DNA from: an uncultured Collinsella sp.
Lineage (GTDB): Bacteria > Actinomycetota > Coriobacteriia > Coriobacteriales > Coriobacteriaceae
Direction: 5' to 3'
NCBI GenBank assembly: GCA_958452935.1
Contig: CAUDVX010000009.1
Location: 1-60,602 of the forward strand
DNA: 60,602 nucleotides
Numbering within the stretch: the stretch's first letter is position 1; every line of letters starts with the position of its first letter. Below are positions 14,656 to 23,459 of this stretch, one piece after another. Under the pieces are notes generated by a model that made no database searches, was not told the DNA's origin, and saw only the letters and a program-made list of their open reading frames with translations. The translations under genes were made by a program, and so were the position numbers.

Positions 14656-16077
14656 ATGGCTCATAACGACAAACCTGAAAGCGCAAACGAGGCGCAGGAT
14701 CATTCCCAGCCGCTCGACGACGGCGGCCTTTTCTCCCTGAACGACGTCATCACGGCAGGCAGGCATCAACTTACCCGCTCCGAGCATCTCTTGGCTGCCG
14801 ACACGCGCCGCAACGCCCGCAACCTACTCGCGAGCGCTAAGTTGCTCGCACTCGTCGTCATCGTCTCGCTCGCCATGGGCGTTACCGCTTGGGCGTTTTT
14901 GGCCTCGCTGAATATCGCGACCGACTATCGCGAGCACCATGCGTGGATTTACGCGCTGCTTCCCGTTGTGGGCATGGCCACCGCGTGGGTCTACAAAAAC
15001 CACGGCCTTGCCGCCAAGCGCGGCAACAACCTGGTCATTGACTCCGCCCTGGGCACACGCCTCATCCATATGCGCATGGCCGTCCTCACGTTTGTGTGCT
15101 CCACGCTCACGCACCTCACCGGCGGATCGGCCGGTCGCGAGGGAGCCGCGGTGCAGATTGGCGGCACCATCGCCAGCAACATCTCGAGCCTCACCCACCT
15201 CAAAAAGCATGATCACCACGACCTCATGCTCGCCGGCATCTCGTCGGCCTTTGGCGCCGTATTCGGCTCGCCCCTTGCCGGAGCTTTCTTTGGCATGGAG
15301 ATGTGCTTTATCGGCAAGATCGACTACACCGCGGGGATCTACTGCCTGGTCGCCTCGATTACCGGCTACTTTACATCACTCGCCCTGGGTACCGAGTACG
15401 AAGCGAATGTCATCGCCAACGTCCCCGACATGACACCACGGACGATCGTCATCGTTGTTATCAGCGCCATTACCTTCGGTCTCACCGCACGTCTCTTTGC
15501 CTGGTCGGTTCGAACCGTCAAGAGCCTGTACGGTCGCTTTATCACCAATTACCTCGTTCGCGCACTTATAGGCGCACTCGTGGTTTTGGCCGCCTATGCC
15601 CTCCTCGACGCCTGGAACTACGCCGGCCTTTCCACGTGGCTTTCCGGCGCCGGATTTGCCGGCAACACCACCCTGGCGGACGCAGCCATCAAGTTGGTCG
15701 TCACAGCGCTTACCCTGGGCGCGGGCTTCCAAGGCGGCGAGGTCACTCCCCTGTTTGGCATCGGTGCGGCGCTCGGCGGCTGGATCGGTTGCCTCGTCGG
15801 AATCGACCCCAGCTTTCTGGCAGCGCTGGGTATGCTCGGCGTGTTCTGCGCCGGCCTCAACGTGCCCATCACCACCTGCATGATGGCCATCGATCTGTTC
15901 CACGGCACGGCCGCCGGGTTCTTTGTCATCGTGGCCTTTATCAGCTATCTCGCCGGCGGCCACCGCGGCGTGTACCCCGCCCAGCGCATCATCTCACCCA
16001 AGCGCCGCTCGCTTATTGTGGACGAGGGCGGCACGGTGGCAGAGGCTATCGAGCGCCACAACGACCTGATAGAGTAG
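14656..16077 (+). CDS. CLC-family anion transporter, CLC-F (fluoride) type
   Basis: This is a CLC antiporter (473 aa, about 10-12 helices). The gating glutamate is in GGSAGREGAAVQIGG. The Ser-containing GSGIP motif of chloride CLCs is replaced by RGNNLVID, and the later motifs are SPLAGAFFGMEM, GAGFQGGEVTPLFGIGA and FCAGLNVPITTCMMAIDLF. This pattern is that of the CLC-F branch, which exports fluoride in exchange for protons. ATG 14656 follows AGAGGAAC. I saw no fluoride riboswitch in the 200 bp upstream. Family membership is certain; fluoride specificity is a motif-based inference. Confidence 0.85.
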   Translation: MAHNDKPESANEAQDHSQPLDDGGLFSLNDVITAGRHQLTRSEHLLAADTRRNARNLLASAKLLALVVIVSLAMGVTAWAFLASLNIATDYREHHAWIYALLPVVGMATAWVYKNHGLAAKRGNNLVIDSALGTRLIHMRMAVLTFVCSTLTHLTGGSAGREGAAVQIGGTIASNISSLTHLKKHDHHDLMLAGISSAFGAVFGSPLAGAFFGMEMCFIGKIDYTAGIYCLVASITGYFTSLALGTEYEANVIANVPDMTPRTIVIVVISAITFGLTARLFAWSVRTVKSLYGRFITNYLVRALIGALVVLAAYALLDAWNYAGLSTWLSGAGFAGNTTLADAAIKLVVTALTLGAGFQGGEVTPLFGIGAALGGWIGCLVGIDPSFLAALGMLGVFCAGLNVPITTCMMAIDLFHGTAAGFFVIVAFISYLAGGHRGVYPAQRIISPKRRSLIVDEGGTVAEAIERHNDLIE

Positions 16078-16164
16078 ACGTTAGTATTCGCCGTGCAGCC
16101 ACAATCGGGAGCAATTCGACCCGAGCGAGACCGCACCGTCACGTCATACGCCGGGAGTCACCCC

Positions 16165-17127
16165 ATGCACGGAACTGATTTTGGTCGCACGCTCATCATC
16201 GCCAACCCCGCCGCCCAATCGGATGCGGCGCGCGAGGTCGCTGAGCGCCTGCAGCGCTTTTTGGACATGACTGCACGCGCATCCCAGTTTGACCTGGTGC
16301 TGACCGAACGCATGGGACACGCCAAGGAACTTGCCACACGGGCCCAAGGATACCGCACGGTTATCGCACTCGGCGGCGACGGCGTGATCCACGAGGTCGT
16401 CAACGGCTTGATGGCGCAAGAAGAGGCGGTCCGGCCCGCCCTTGCCGTCCTGCCCGTGGGCTCCGGCAACGATTTTGCCCAGACGCTCGGCATCGACGAT
16501 TTCTCCGGCAAGGACTTTGGCGCGCTGCTCACCTGCGAGCTGCAGCGTCAGGACATCGGGCGCATTCGCTCGTGGAGCCCTGCGAGCGGCAGCGGCGAGG
16601 CTGCCGTTGAGTACTACGACCAGACGCTCTCCGTCGGTATTGACGCCGCCATCGGCCTGGGCACCACCGAGCTGCGCAAAAAGACGGGCCTCGCCGGCGC
16701 TCCGCTCTACACCCTCTCGGGTCTGGAGCAGTTTGGCCTGCGCTATCGAAACTACCCCATGACCATCAGCTTTGACGGCGCGCCCACCGAACGCGTGCGG
16801 GCGATTATCATGGCCATCCAGCTGGGGCCCACCTATGGCTCTGGCTATCGCATCTGTCCCAACGCCGACCCGTGCGACGGCATGCTCGACGTTTGCTACG
16901 CCTGTGGCCCCGTCCCCCGTGCGGTCGCCCTGCCCATGTTCCTTTCGGCCAAGGACGGCCACCATACTAAGCTGCCGCCGGTTCGCATGCGTCGTTGCCG
17001 TCATGCCGAGCTCACGTTCGAGGAGCCCGACTACCCCATTCAGGCCGACGGCGAGCCCGTCGTCGCCTCGCGCATCGAGGTGGACATTCTTCCCGCCGTT
17101 CTCGAGGTCTGGCACCCAACCCGCTAA
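16165..17127 (+). CDS. Diacylglycerol kinase family lipid kinase (YegS/DgkB-like)
   Basis: This 320-aa lipid kinase has the ATP-binding motif IALGGDGVIHEVVNGLM near residue 70 and VLPVGSGNDFAQTLG near 100, then the beta-rich C-terminal domain (LEFEEPDYPIQADGE-like end). It phosphorylates diacylglycerol or a related lipid at the membrane surface. ATG 16165 follows GGGAG. It lies 87 bp after the CLC gene and may be co-transcribed with it. The intergenic palindrome at 17135-17205 lies immediately after its stop. Confidence 0.85.
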   Translation: MHGTDFGRTLIIANPAAQSDAAREVAERLQRFLDMTARASQFDLVLTERMGHAKELATRAQGYRTVIALGGDGVIHEVVNGLMAQEEAVRPALAVLPVGSGNDFAQTLGIDDFSGKDFGALLTCELQRQDIGRIRSWSPASGSGEAAVEYYDQTLSVGIDAAIGLGTTELRKKTGLAGAPLYTLSGLEQFGLRYRNYPMTISFDGAPTERVRAIIMAIQLGPTYGSGYRICPNADPCDGMLDVCYACGPVPRAVALPMFLSAKDGHHTKLPPVRMRRCRHAELTFEEPDYPIQADGEPVVASRIEVDILPAVLEVWHPTR

Positions 17128-17134
17128 CCCCACC

Positions 17135-17205
17135 TAAGTTGCGGTGAAATAGGGACTGTTTATGCAGCAAAAGCCGCAAAACAGTCCCTATTTCACCGCA
17201 ACTTA
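17135..17205. repeat. Intergenic inverted repeat, 27-bp perfect arms (AGTTGCGGTGAAATA family)
   Basis: The arms start TAAGTTGCGGTGAAATAGGG and match perfectly over 27 bp around a 17-nt loop. It lies between two convergent genes and has no U tract. Relatives are at 41542-41609 and 85-101. Confidence 0.85.
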
Positions 17206-17214
17206 TTAAGAAGA

Positions 17215-17595
17215 TCATTCCTCCCCGCCCGGCTTGCGACGGTTGGCCTTTTTAATCGCGTTGAAGTGCTTGTCGTTAAGCCTGCGCTGGCGCGATCGCT
17301 GAGGCACCTTGGTCTTGACGCGTCGGCGCGGTGGACGCCCGCGACGCTCAAGCTCTGCCCTCAGCTTACGCAGACAGCAGCTGCGATTCTGAAACTGACT
17401 GCGGCTCTCACGCGCCGTCACGACAATCCCCGTGGGCCCATGCTTCATGCGCACCGCCGAGTCCGTCGTGTTCACGCCCTGTCCGCCCGGACCTGTCGCG
17501 CGAAACACCTGCACCTCGCAATCGCGCGCCAACTCCTCGACCGACATCTCGGCATAGCGCGCATACTCGCGCCATCCCATCTTGTTCTCATCCAT
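17215..17595 (-). CDS. Peptide chain release factor-like protein (ArfB-type ribosome rescue factor)
   Basis: This small protein (126 aa) consists of one RF-1 domain with the GGQ motif in ATGPGGQGVNTTDSAVRM (near residue 37), followed by a strongly basic tail (many Arg and Lys from about residue 85). It lacks codon-recognition domains 2 and 4. This matches stop-codon-independent ribosome rescue hydrolases such as ArfB/YaeJ: the tail enters the empty mRNA channel and GGQ releases the peptide. ATG 17595 follows GGGAGG. The assignment as a rescue factor rather than another RF-like protein is inferred. Confidence 0.8.
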   Translation of the reverse strand: MDENKMGWREYARYAEMSVEELARDCEVQVFRATGPGGQGVNTTDSAVRMKHGPTGIVVTARESRSQFQNRSCCLRKLRAELERRGRPPRRRVKTKVPQRSRQRRLNDKHFNAIKKANRRKPGGEE

Positions 17596-17615
17596 ATCAG
17601 CACCTCCCCTCATAC

Positions 17616-17651
17616 AAAAAATGTGACAAAGGGACAGTCCCTTTGTCACAT
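17616..17651 (-). terminator. Terminator after xpt
   Basis: A perfect stem made of TGTGACAAAGGGAC and its complement around 2 bases is followed on the minus strand by TTTTTT. The arm itself is an unusually long perfect palindrome. Confidence 0.9.
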
Positions 17652-17678
17652 CGCATACCAATCGTTTGTGTTGCGCGC

Positions 17679-18257
17679 TTAGGCGAAGGTGATCTCGCCG
17701 TTCTCGCAGTCCATTTCGGCGATACGAGCCAGGCTCTCAACGCGGAAGCCGCGCTCGCGGAGCTTATCGCCACCGCCCTGGAAACCCTTCTCCACGGCAA
17801 TGCCAATGCCGGCAACCTCGGCGCCCGCAGCCTCACAGATCTTAATAAGGCCCTCAAGCGCGCAACCGTTGGCCAGGAAGTCGTCGATAATCAGGACCTT
17901 ATCGCCCTCGGACAGGAAACGCTTACCCACGATGACCGGGTACTCCTTCTGCTTGGTAAAGGAATAGATGGTCGTGGCATACTGCTCGCCGTCAAGGTTG
18001 ATGGACTGTGCCTTCTTGGCAAAGACTACCGGCACGCCTCCAAAATGCTGGGCTGCGATGCAAGCCATGCCAATGCCCGAAGCCTCGATCGTCAGAATCT
18101 TGTTGATCTCGACACCCTCGAACAGACGGGCCCACTCGGCACCCATGTGGTCGAACAGCTCAACGTCGCACTGGTGGTTGAGGAAGGCATCAACCTTAAG
18201 GACGTTACCGGCCTTTACGATGCCGTCATGGCGAATACGATCCTCAAGCTCCTGCAT
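17679..18257 (-). CDS. xpt: Xanthine phosphoribosyltransferase
   Basis: Xpt joins xanthine with PRPP to give XMP in purine salvage (192 aa, family length). The PRPP-binding motif is VLIIDDFLANG near residue 125, and the N-terminal block RHDGIVKAGNVLKVDAFLNHQ and the YSFTKQK segment are typical. The start is ATG 18257. I looked for a purine riboswitch in the 150 bp upstream and do not see its conserved loops. It is monocistronic, between the rescue factor (after a terminator) and the MFS gene. Confidence 0.93.
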   Translation of the reverse strand: MQELEDRIRHDGIVKAGNVLKVDAFLNHQCDVELFDHMGAEWARLFEGVEINKILTIEASGIGMACIAAQHFGGVPVVFAKKAQSINLDGEQYATTIYSFTKQKEYPVIVGKRFLSEGDKVLIIDDFLANGCALEGLIKICEAAGAEVAGIGIAVEKGFQGGGDKLRERGFRVESLARIAEMDCENGEITFA

Positions 18258-18416
18258 GGCGCAACCCCTTCTCGCGGCAACGATACCGCGCGATTAATAA
18301 ACGTTGTTCGATAGTCTACCACGGACCGACCCCCGCCCGCCCCACAAGCCGCATCGCACCATAAAGCTGCAAGACCAGTAGATAGGCCCGATTCGTGGCA
18401 AGCCTGCCACCACAAG

Positions 18417-19721
18417 CTAATGGCGGGCGCGCATCCTCACCAAACGCACCATAGCGAGCGCAAAGCCCACAGCGGCCACAGCCATGAGCACGTAGAACAC
18501 CGAGCGAAAGCCGAACAGGAACACATCCGGACGTCCTGCAACAAAACTGGTCACGGCCTCGCCCATCGCCACACTCATCTGCCCATACAAGATATTCGAT
18601 GCCACCGTAATGCCGAGTGCCATGCCGGCGTAGCGCGCCAAACTGCCCAAGCTGCCCGCAAAGCCGAGCGCCTCGCGCGGAGCCGAGCCCATATACAGCG
18701 AGTTATTGGGGCTCTGGAAAATCGACGTGCCGCACGACATAAACGCGGCACAGCACACGATCACAGGGATGGAAGAGTGCTCGTCGAGCGTGCTTACCGC
18801 AAAGAGACCGCACACGTACACGCCCAGGCCGACCGCCGTGGGGCCCTCGCAGCCAACACGGTCCGAAACCGTACCCGAAAGCGGGCCGATAAAGGCATTC
18901 ACCATCGGCAGCGCCAAAAAGAGCAGTCCGGAAATATCGGAACCAAAGCCGTGGGCGTCCTGAAAATAGAACGGCAGAATAAACTCGGATGCGCCAATGC
19001 CAACGAACACGATGAGCATACAGGCAAGGTTGATGGTGAAGGCCGAATTTGCAAAGCAGCGACGCGCGGCCTCCGCCAACGACATGGGGCGCTCGCCGGC
19101 CTCCGGCCTAACATGCGGCAGTGTGTAAAGCCCCACGATAAACGAGATGACGCCAATGGGCAGGTTGATGAGGAAGATGCTCTCCCAAGGAAAGCTTGCC
19201 ACCAGCATACCGCCGAGCACGGGGCCACACATCATGCCGAGGGCCACGAAGGTCGCGAGAATACCCATAGCACGACCGCGCTCACGCGCCGGAAACGACT
19301 CGGTGATGATACCCATGTTGTTGGCCATAGCCGCCGCGCAGCCGACGCCCTGAACAATGCGCGCCAGGATAAGAACCTCGAGCGAGGCCGAAAGGCCACA
19401 CAGCAGCGAACCGACCGTAAAGACGATTACGCCCAGCTGGAACACATTCACCTTGCCGCGCACGTCACCCAGACGGCCAAACGGCAACATAGCCACGCAC
19501 GTCGCAAGCAGATACACCGAGCTCACCAGCTGAATGCGATCGAGGCCCACACCCAGCTCCTTTTGCATCACGGGCAGCGCCACGGTCACGACGGTCGAAT
19601 CCAGACACACCATAAACGTCATGATGAGCACGGTAAACAGAATCGCCCACTTGTTCTTGCCATGGGTGTCGCCCTCTAGGGCAATGTGCTCGCGGCGCAG
19701 CTGCTCTGCAGTTTTCTCCAT
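18417..19721 (-). CDS. MFS drug efflux transporter (DHA2/EmrB-like)
   Basis: This integral membrane exporter (434 aa) has the DHA motif LDSTVVTVALP at the end of TM1 and GRLGDVRGK between TM2 and TM3, plus ARIVQGVGCAAAMANNMG. It is shorter than many 14-helix DHA2 pumps. ATG 19721 has AAAGG 6 nt upstream; the ATG two codons earlier (19727) is too close to that site. The substrate is unknown. It stands alone between the xpt and metY units. Confidence 0.82.
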   Translation of the reverse strand: MEKTAEQLRREHIALEGDTHGKNKWAILFTVLIMTFMVCLDSTVVTVALPVMQKELGVGLDRIQLVSSVYLLATCVAMLPFGRLGDVRGKVNVFQLGVIVFTVGSLLCGLSASLEVLILARIVQGVGCAAAMANNMGIITESFPARERGRAMGILATFVALGMMCGPVLGGMLVASFPWESIFLINLPIGVISFIVGLYTLPHVRPEAGERPMSLAEAARRCFANSAFTINLACMLIVFVGIGASEFILPFYFQDAHGFGSDISGLLFLALPMVNAFIGPLSGTVSDRVGCEGPTAVGLGVYVCGLFAVSTLDEHSSIPVIVCCAAFMSCGTSIFQSPNNSLYMGSAPREALGFAGSLGSLARYAGMALGITVASNILYGQMSVAMGEAVTSFVAGRPDVFLFGFRSVFYVLMAVAAVGFALAMVRLVRMRARH

Positions 19722-19746
19722 ATCCATCCTTTCGAGTGGCCCAACG

Positions 19747-19795
19747 CAAAAAACGGGGCCCCGATCGCCTGCAAACAGCCGCGATTGGGGTCCCG
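19747..19795 (-). terminator. Terminator after metY
   Basis: A GC-rich hairpin (GGGACCCCAATCGC paired with GCGATCGGGGCCCC, one mismatch) is followed on the minus strand by GTTTTTTG. Confidence 0.85.
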
Positions 19796-19862
19796 CCTAC
19801 GGAATCGGAACGAAAGGTCGCCGAAGCTTTCTGTCAGCATCGGCACCTTGTACGGAGCTAGC

Positions 19863-21146
19863 CTAGCACTGCTCGAGTGCCTGCTCAAGGTCGGCAATCA
19901 GATCGGCCGTGTCCTCGAGGCCGCACGACAGGCGCACCATGTCGGCGGAGATGCCACAGGCGATGAGCTCCTCATCGTTCATCTGACGATGCGTGGCATT
20001 AGCGGGATGCAGGCAGCAAGTGCGGGCGTCGGCCACGTGCGTGGCGATCTGGGCGAGCTTGAGGCTCTTCATAAAGGTCTCGGCCGCCGCGCGACCACCG
20101 TTAAAGCCAAAGCTCACAACGCCGCAGGTACCGTTGGGCATGTACTTCTGAGCCATGTCATAGTACTTATCGCCCTCCAGACCCGGATAGCTCACGAAGC
20201 GCACCTTGGGATGGCTCTGCAGGAACTTGGCAACGGCCAGGCCGTTCTCACAATGACGCGGCATGCGCACATGAAGGCTCTCGAGCGAGCTGTTCAGGAA
20301 GAAGGCCGCCTGCGGGTTCTGCATGGGACCAAGATCGCGCATGAGCTGCGCGGTGGCCTTGGTAATGAAGGCGCCCTCGCGACCGAACTTCTCGGCATAC
20401 GTCACGCCGTGGTAGCTCTCGTCGGGCGTGGTGAGACCCGGGAACTTGTCCGCATGAGCCATCCAGTCAAACTGACCGTGGTCGACGATCACGCCGCCGA
20501 GGTAGGCAGCATGGCCATCCATGTACTTGGTGGTGGAGTGCGTAACGATGTCTGCGCCCCACTCAAAGGGACGGCACATCACGGGCGTCGGGAAGGTATT
20601 GTCGACCATCAGCGGCACGCCGTGGTCATGTGCGGCCTTGGCAAAGCGCTCAATATCGAGCACGGCAAGGGCGGGGTTGGCGATCGTCTCGCCAAAGACG
20701 AGCTTGGTATTGGGCTCAAAGGCTGCCTCGAGCTCCTCGTCGGTGCAGTCGGGGGCAACGAACGTGCAGGTCAAACCCATGCGCTCCATGGTATGTGCGA
20801 GCAGGTTGTAGGTACCGCCGTAGATGGCAGAGCTCGCGACCACGTGATCGCCGGCACCGGCCACGTTAAAGATCGCGAGGAAATTCGCCGCCATGCCCGA
20901 GCTCGTGAGCATCGCGGCAGTGCCGCCCTCCATCTCGCAGATCTTGGCGGCAACCAAATCGCACGTGGGGTTCTGCAGACGGCTGTAGAAATAGCCCGAC
21001 TCCTCTAGGTCAAACAGCTTGCCCATGTGCTCCGACGTGTCGTACTTCCACGTGGTGGACTGGTAGATGGGCACCTGGCGCGGCTCCGCATCTCCCGGAT
21101 GATAGCCGCCCTGAACACATGTGGTACCGATGGTCTGCTCGCTCAT
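19863..21146 (-). CDS. metY: O-acetylhomoserine aminocarboxypropyltransferase (sulfhydrylase)
   Basis: This PLP enzyme of the Cys/Met metabolism family (427 aa) condenses O-acetylhomoserine with sulfide to homocysteine. Motifs are YSRLQNPTCDLVAAKICEMEGGTAAMLTSSGMAA-type sequence around residues 55-85, the pocket Tyr in SSAIYGGTYNLL, and the PLP lysine in HSTTKYMDGH near residue 208. Length and motifs favour MetY over methionine gamma-lyase, but the latter cannot be excluded. The gene stands alone. No SAM riboswitch is visible in the 90 bp upstream. Confidence 0.87.
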   Translation of the reverse strand: MSEQTIGTTCVQGGYHPGDAEPRQVPIYQSTTWKYDTSEHMGKLFDLEESGYFYSRLQNPTCDLVAAKICEMEGGTAAMLTSSGMAANFLAIFNVAGAGDHVVASSAIYGGTYNLLAHTMERMGLTCTFVAPDCTDEELEAAFEPNTKLVFGETIANPALAVLDIERFAKAAHDHGVPLMVDNTFPTPVMCRPFEWGADIVTHSTTKYMDGHAAYLGGVIVDHGQFDWMAHADKFPGLTTPDESYHGVTYAEKFGREGAFITKATAQLMRDLGPMQNPQAAFFLNSSLESLHVRMPRHCENGLAVAKFLQSHPKVRFVSYPGLEGDKYYDMAQKYMPNGTCGVVSFGFNGGRAAAETFMKSLKLAQIATHVADARTCCLHPANATHRQMNDEELIACGISADMVRLSCGLEDTADLIADLEQALEQC

Positions 21147-21376
21147 ATCTTGCTCCCTTGCCTGGGTTACGTTTTATTCGGTTCACGATACCGCTACCCT
21201 GCACCCCTCTCAACCCATCCCCAAGGTAGGTTATGAGACAAATTGATCCGGGGCATTTATCTCAAGCCTTGGACATTTGCTCGATAGATAAAAATGAGGC
21301 ATCCATGAAGCTCTCGATGATTACATGCACCGTCACGGGTACCATAGGCGAGTACACCGTAACCAAGGAGACAACG

Positions 21377-21823
21377 ATGAAGCAAATCGATACGGCCCAG
21401 CTCGACATCACCGCCTGTCAGGCTCAGGCTGCCGAATACCACGCCCGTGGCTTTAACTGCGCCCAGGCCGTCGCCTGCACGCTCGCGCCTGCCGTCGGAC
21501 TCGACCCCCAGGTCGCCTTTACCCTCACCGAGGGCTTTGGTGCCGGCATGGGCGGCATGACCGAAACCTGCGGCGCCATCTCGGGCGCCGTGGCCATCAT
21601 GAGCTTCGTGATGAGCGACGGCATGGAAAACCCCAAGACCAAAGGCCAGACCTACAAGCTGTCGCGTGAAATTGCCAAGCGTTTTGGCGAGAAGAATACG
21701 ACGACCGTCTGCGGCACGCTCAAGGGCATCGGATCGGATAAGGGTCCGCTCCGCAGCTGCCCCGGTTGCATCGACGATGCCGTCGAGATCGCCTGCGATG
21801 TGCTAAAGCAGCTCACCGAGTAA
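21377..21823 (+). CDS. C_GCAxxG_C_C family redox-type protein
   Basis: This 148-aa protein has the family cysteine pattern: FNCAQAV (residue ~31), ETCGAISGAVAIM (mid, the GCAxxG block), TTTVCGTL, and a SCPGCIDDAVEIA end. Members are found in anaerobes and are often fused or linked to redox or radical enzymes; the function is unknown. I chose ATG 21377 because AAGGAG lies 7 nt upstream; longer frames back to 21233 lack a ribosome site. It is divergent from metY. Confidence 0.85.
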   Translation: MKQIDTAQLDITACQAQAAEYHARGFNCAQAVACTLAPAVGLDPQVAFTLTEGFGAGMGGMTETCGAISGAVAIMSFVMSDGMENPKTKGQTYKLSREIAKRFGEKNTTTVCGTLKGIGSDKGPLRSCPGCIDDAVEIACDVLKQLTE

Positions 21824-21836
21824 ACGGCATCAACAT

Positions 21837-21886
21837 AAAACGACGGCCGGCACGCTTGGGATCCATCCAAAAGCACGCCGGCCGTC
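21837..21886 (-). terminator. Terminator after yigZ
   Basis: Arms CGACGGCCGGC/GCCGGCCGTCG are followed on the minus strand by TTTTATG. The same hairpin may also slow transcription from the C_GCAxxG gene on the other strand. Confidence 0.7.
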
Positions 21887-21890
21887 GCCG

Positions 21891-22529
21891 TCAGAACTCG
21901 GCAAATTCGGGAGCGCCGACCTCGATCTCCTCGCGTCCCGCCATAAGCTCGCGCATCTTGGCGCAAAATGGCTCCTGCTCCCCCGCCTTAAATACCAAGT
22001 GAAGTGTAACGGTATCCGCGTAATCGGTATCCGAAACCTTGGCACCCGAATCCTGTGCCAAGCGAAGCACCTGCTCATACTGCGGATAGGCCACATGCAC
22101 GTCAACCGGCACGACACTCGTCATCTCGACGATCTGCCCGGCCTCCTGAGCCGCGGCCACCGCCGCCTGCGTTGCCGCAGTATAGGCGCGCACCAAGCCA
22201 CCAGGCCCCAACAGCGTGCCACCAAAATAGCGCGTCACCACGCAGCAAACATTTTTGAGCCCCGCACCGCGCAGCACCTCGAGCGTCGGCATGCCGCTCG
22301 TGCGGCTCGGCTCACCATCATCGCTCTGGCGCTCGCGCCCATCGACCAAAATCCACGCGGGAACATTGTGTCGAGCGTCGTAATGACGCTTGCGAACCAT
22401 CTCGATAAAGGCATTCGCCTCATCCTCGGACTCAATATGGACCAGCTGGGCAATAAACCGGCTCTTGCGGTCCACAAACTCGCCCGAAGCCTCAATATTC
22501 GATTGCAGAGTAAAATAGCTGTCCAACAA
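21891..22529 (-). CDS. YigZ/IMPACT family protein
   Basis: This 212-aa protein has the UPF0029 N-terminal domain, with DRKSRFIAQLVHI, ARHNVPAWIL, DDGEPSRTSGMP and RYFGGTLLGPGGLVRAYTAAT, and a small C-terminal domain (DUF1949 type). Family members are linked to translation control, but the bacterial role is unclear. The frame opens with TTG codons (22529 or 22526) after GAGGGG; there is no ATG in a suitable place. Confidence 0.88.
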   Translation of the reverse strand: MLDSYFTLQSNIEASGEFVDRKSRFIAQLVHIESEDEANAFIEMVRKRHYDARHNVPAWILVDGRERQSDDGEPSRTSGMPTLEVLRGAGLKNVCCVVTRYFGGTLLGPGGLVRAYTAATQAAVAAAQEAGQIVEMTSVVPVDVHVAYPQYEQVLRLAQDSGAKVSDTDYADTVTLHLVFKAGEQEPFCAKMRELMAGREEIEVGAPEFAEF

Positions 22530-22641
22530 AGCCCCTCAAACACAAGCAAAGCAACAAACAGCCTCAATAATACGGCAAAGACAGCACCGTTGCCCTCGCC
22601 AACAAGAGCGGAAACGCCAATGATGCCGCCACCAACAGCGA

Positions 22642-22740
22642 GAACCCGTCAGCGCGAGCAAGGTGCCTTGAAAGACGAGGGCATTGACCTTATGGTCATG
22701 CCCGAAGGCTTGAAAGGCAGATTGCCGCGCTGACGGGTTC
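22642..22740. repeat. ERIC-like imperfect palindrome, copy C
   Basis: This 99-bp element has 15-bp perfect outer arms (GAACCCGTCAGCGCG), an inner hairpin around GCATTGACC/GGTCATGC and the core CCGAAGGCTTGAAAGGCAGAT. It lies just past the 3' end of the RNase P RNA and may act as its terminator or processing boundary. Confidence 0.65.
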
Positions 22741-22756
22741 GCAGCGTCAACAAAGT

Positions 22757-23118
22757 GCCGAGTGGGCTTGTAAGCCGGGTTCTGTCGTGAACGGTCATTT
22801 ATCTTGTCTGCACGTTACCATGCAGCTCCACGCACGCTACCCGAACGCGGACCGGGCCGGCCCATAGCGTTCCTATTCGCGCTTGCTCCGGATGGGGCTT
22901 GCCAAGCCGCCGTGTTGCCACGACGCTGGTGGTCTCTTACACCACCGTTTCAGCTTTTCCCTTTACGCCTTGCGGCGCAGGTGGGAGTCTTCTTTTCTGC
23001 GGCGCTTTCCGTCGGATCACTCCGCCCGGCCGTTAGCCGGCATCCCGCCCTCTGGAGCCCGGACTTTCCTCACGCGTGCTGCAAGCAGCACATCGCGCGA
23101 CCGTCTGGCCCACTCAGC
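22757..23118 (-). ncRNA. rnpB: RNase P RNA (class A)
   Basis: The catalytic RNA of RNase P trims tRNA 5' leaders. On the minus strand the hallmark GAGGAAAGTCCGGGCTCC lies in the 5' part and GACAGAACCCGGCTTA in the 3' part. The ends pair as GAGTGGGC with GCCCACTC (P1), and P4 and the GAAAGCGCC region are present. The ends are placed from the P1 pairing and could be off by a few bases. Confidence 0.95.
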
Positions 23119-23277
23119 AGTGCAAGAGTGTAGCACACCGTTGCCGCAGGCAATGGCACAACACAAGCGTTCGACACGATAAACCAAGAACCGCGCTATG
23201 CAGTACAATAGAGTCGTCGATGGGCAACGTCGTCAGTCGAGACACGATCGCGCTCCGCACCCCTCCGTCTACTCGGT

Positions 23278-23319
23278 GCGTTCCCGCCTCCTCCCCGAGG
23301 CGGGATGTCGGCATTTTTT
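23278..23319 (+). terminator. Orphan plus-strand terminator (possible small RNA end)
   Basis: A stem TCCCGCCTC/GAGGCGGGA extended by TGC/GCA is followed by TTTTTT on the plus strand. No plus-strand gene precedes it: rnpB and rpsA are both on the minus strand. It may end a short RNA starting near 23205. The rest of 23119-23459 shows no gene. Confidence 0.5.
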
Positions 23320-23401
23320 CATGCACCGACAACCCAATAGCAAGCAGACAGACCGGACAGCATTGCGCACGGGCAGCATCGCGTACCTCAGCAGCAAATG
23401 C

Positions 23402-23436
23402 AAAAAGGGACCCGTCCATTGCGGACGGACCCCTTA
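23402..23436 (-). terminator. Terminator after rpsA
   Basis: Minus-strand arms GGGGTCCGTCC and GGACGGGTCCC surround 5 nt and are followed by TTTTTG. Confidence 0.85.
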
Positions 23437-23459
23437 AAACAAGTGATCGTCAAACCGAT

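Noticed and set aside
18258..18410. Possible purine riboswitch before xpt
   Set aside because: The characteristic loop sequences and three-way junction are not present.
21147..21232. Possible SAM riboswitch or T-box before metY
   Set aside because: The leader is too short and has no conserved aptamer or specifier region.
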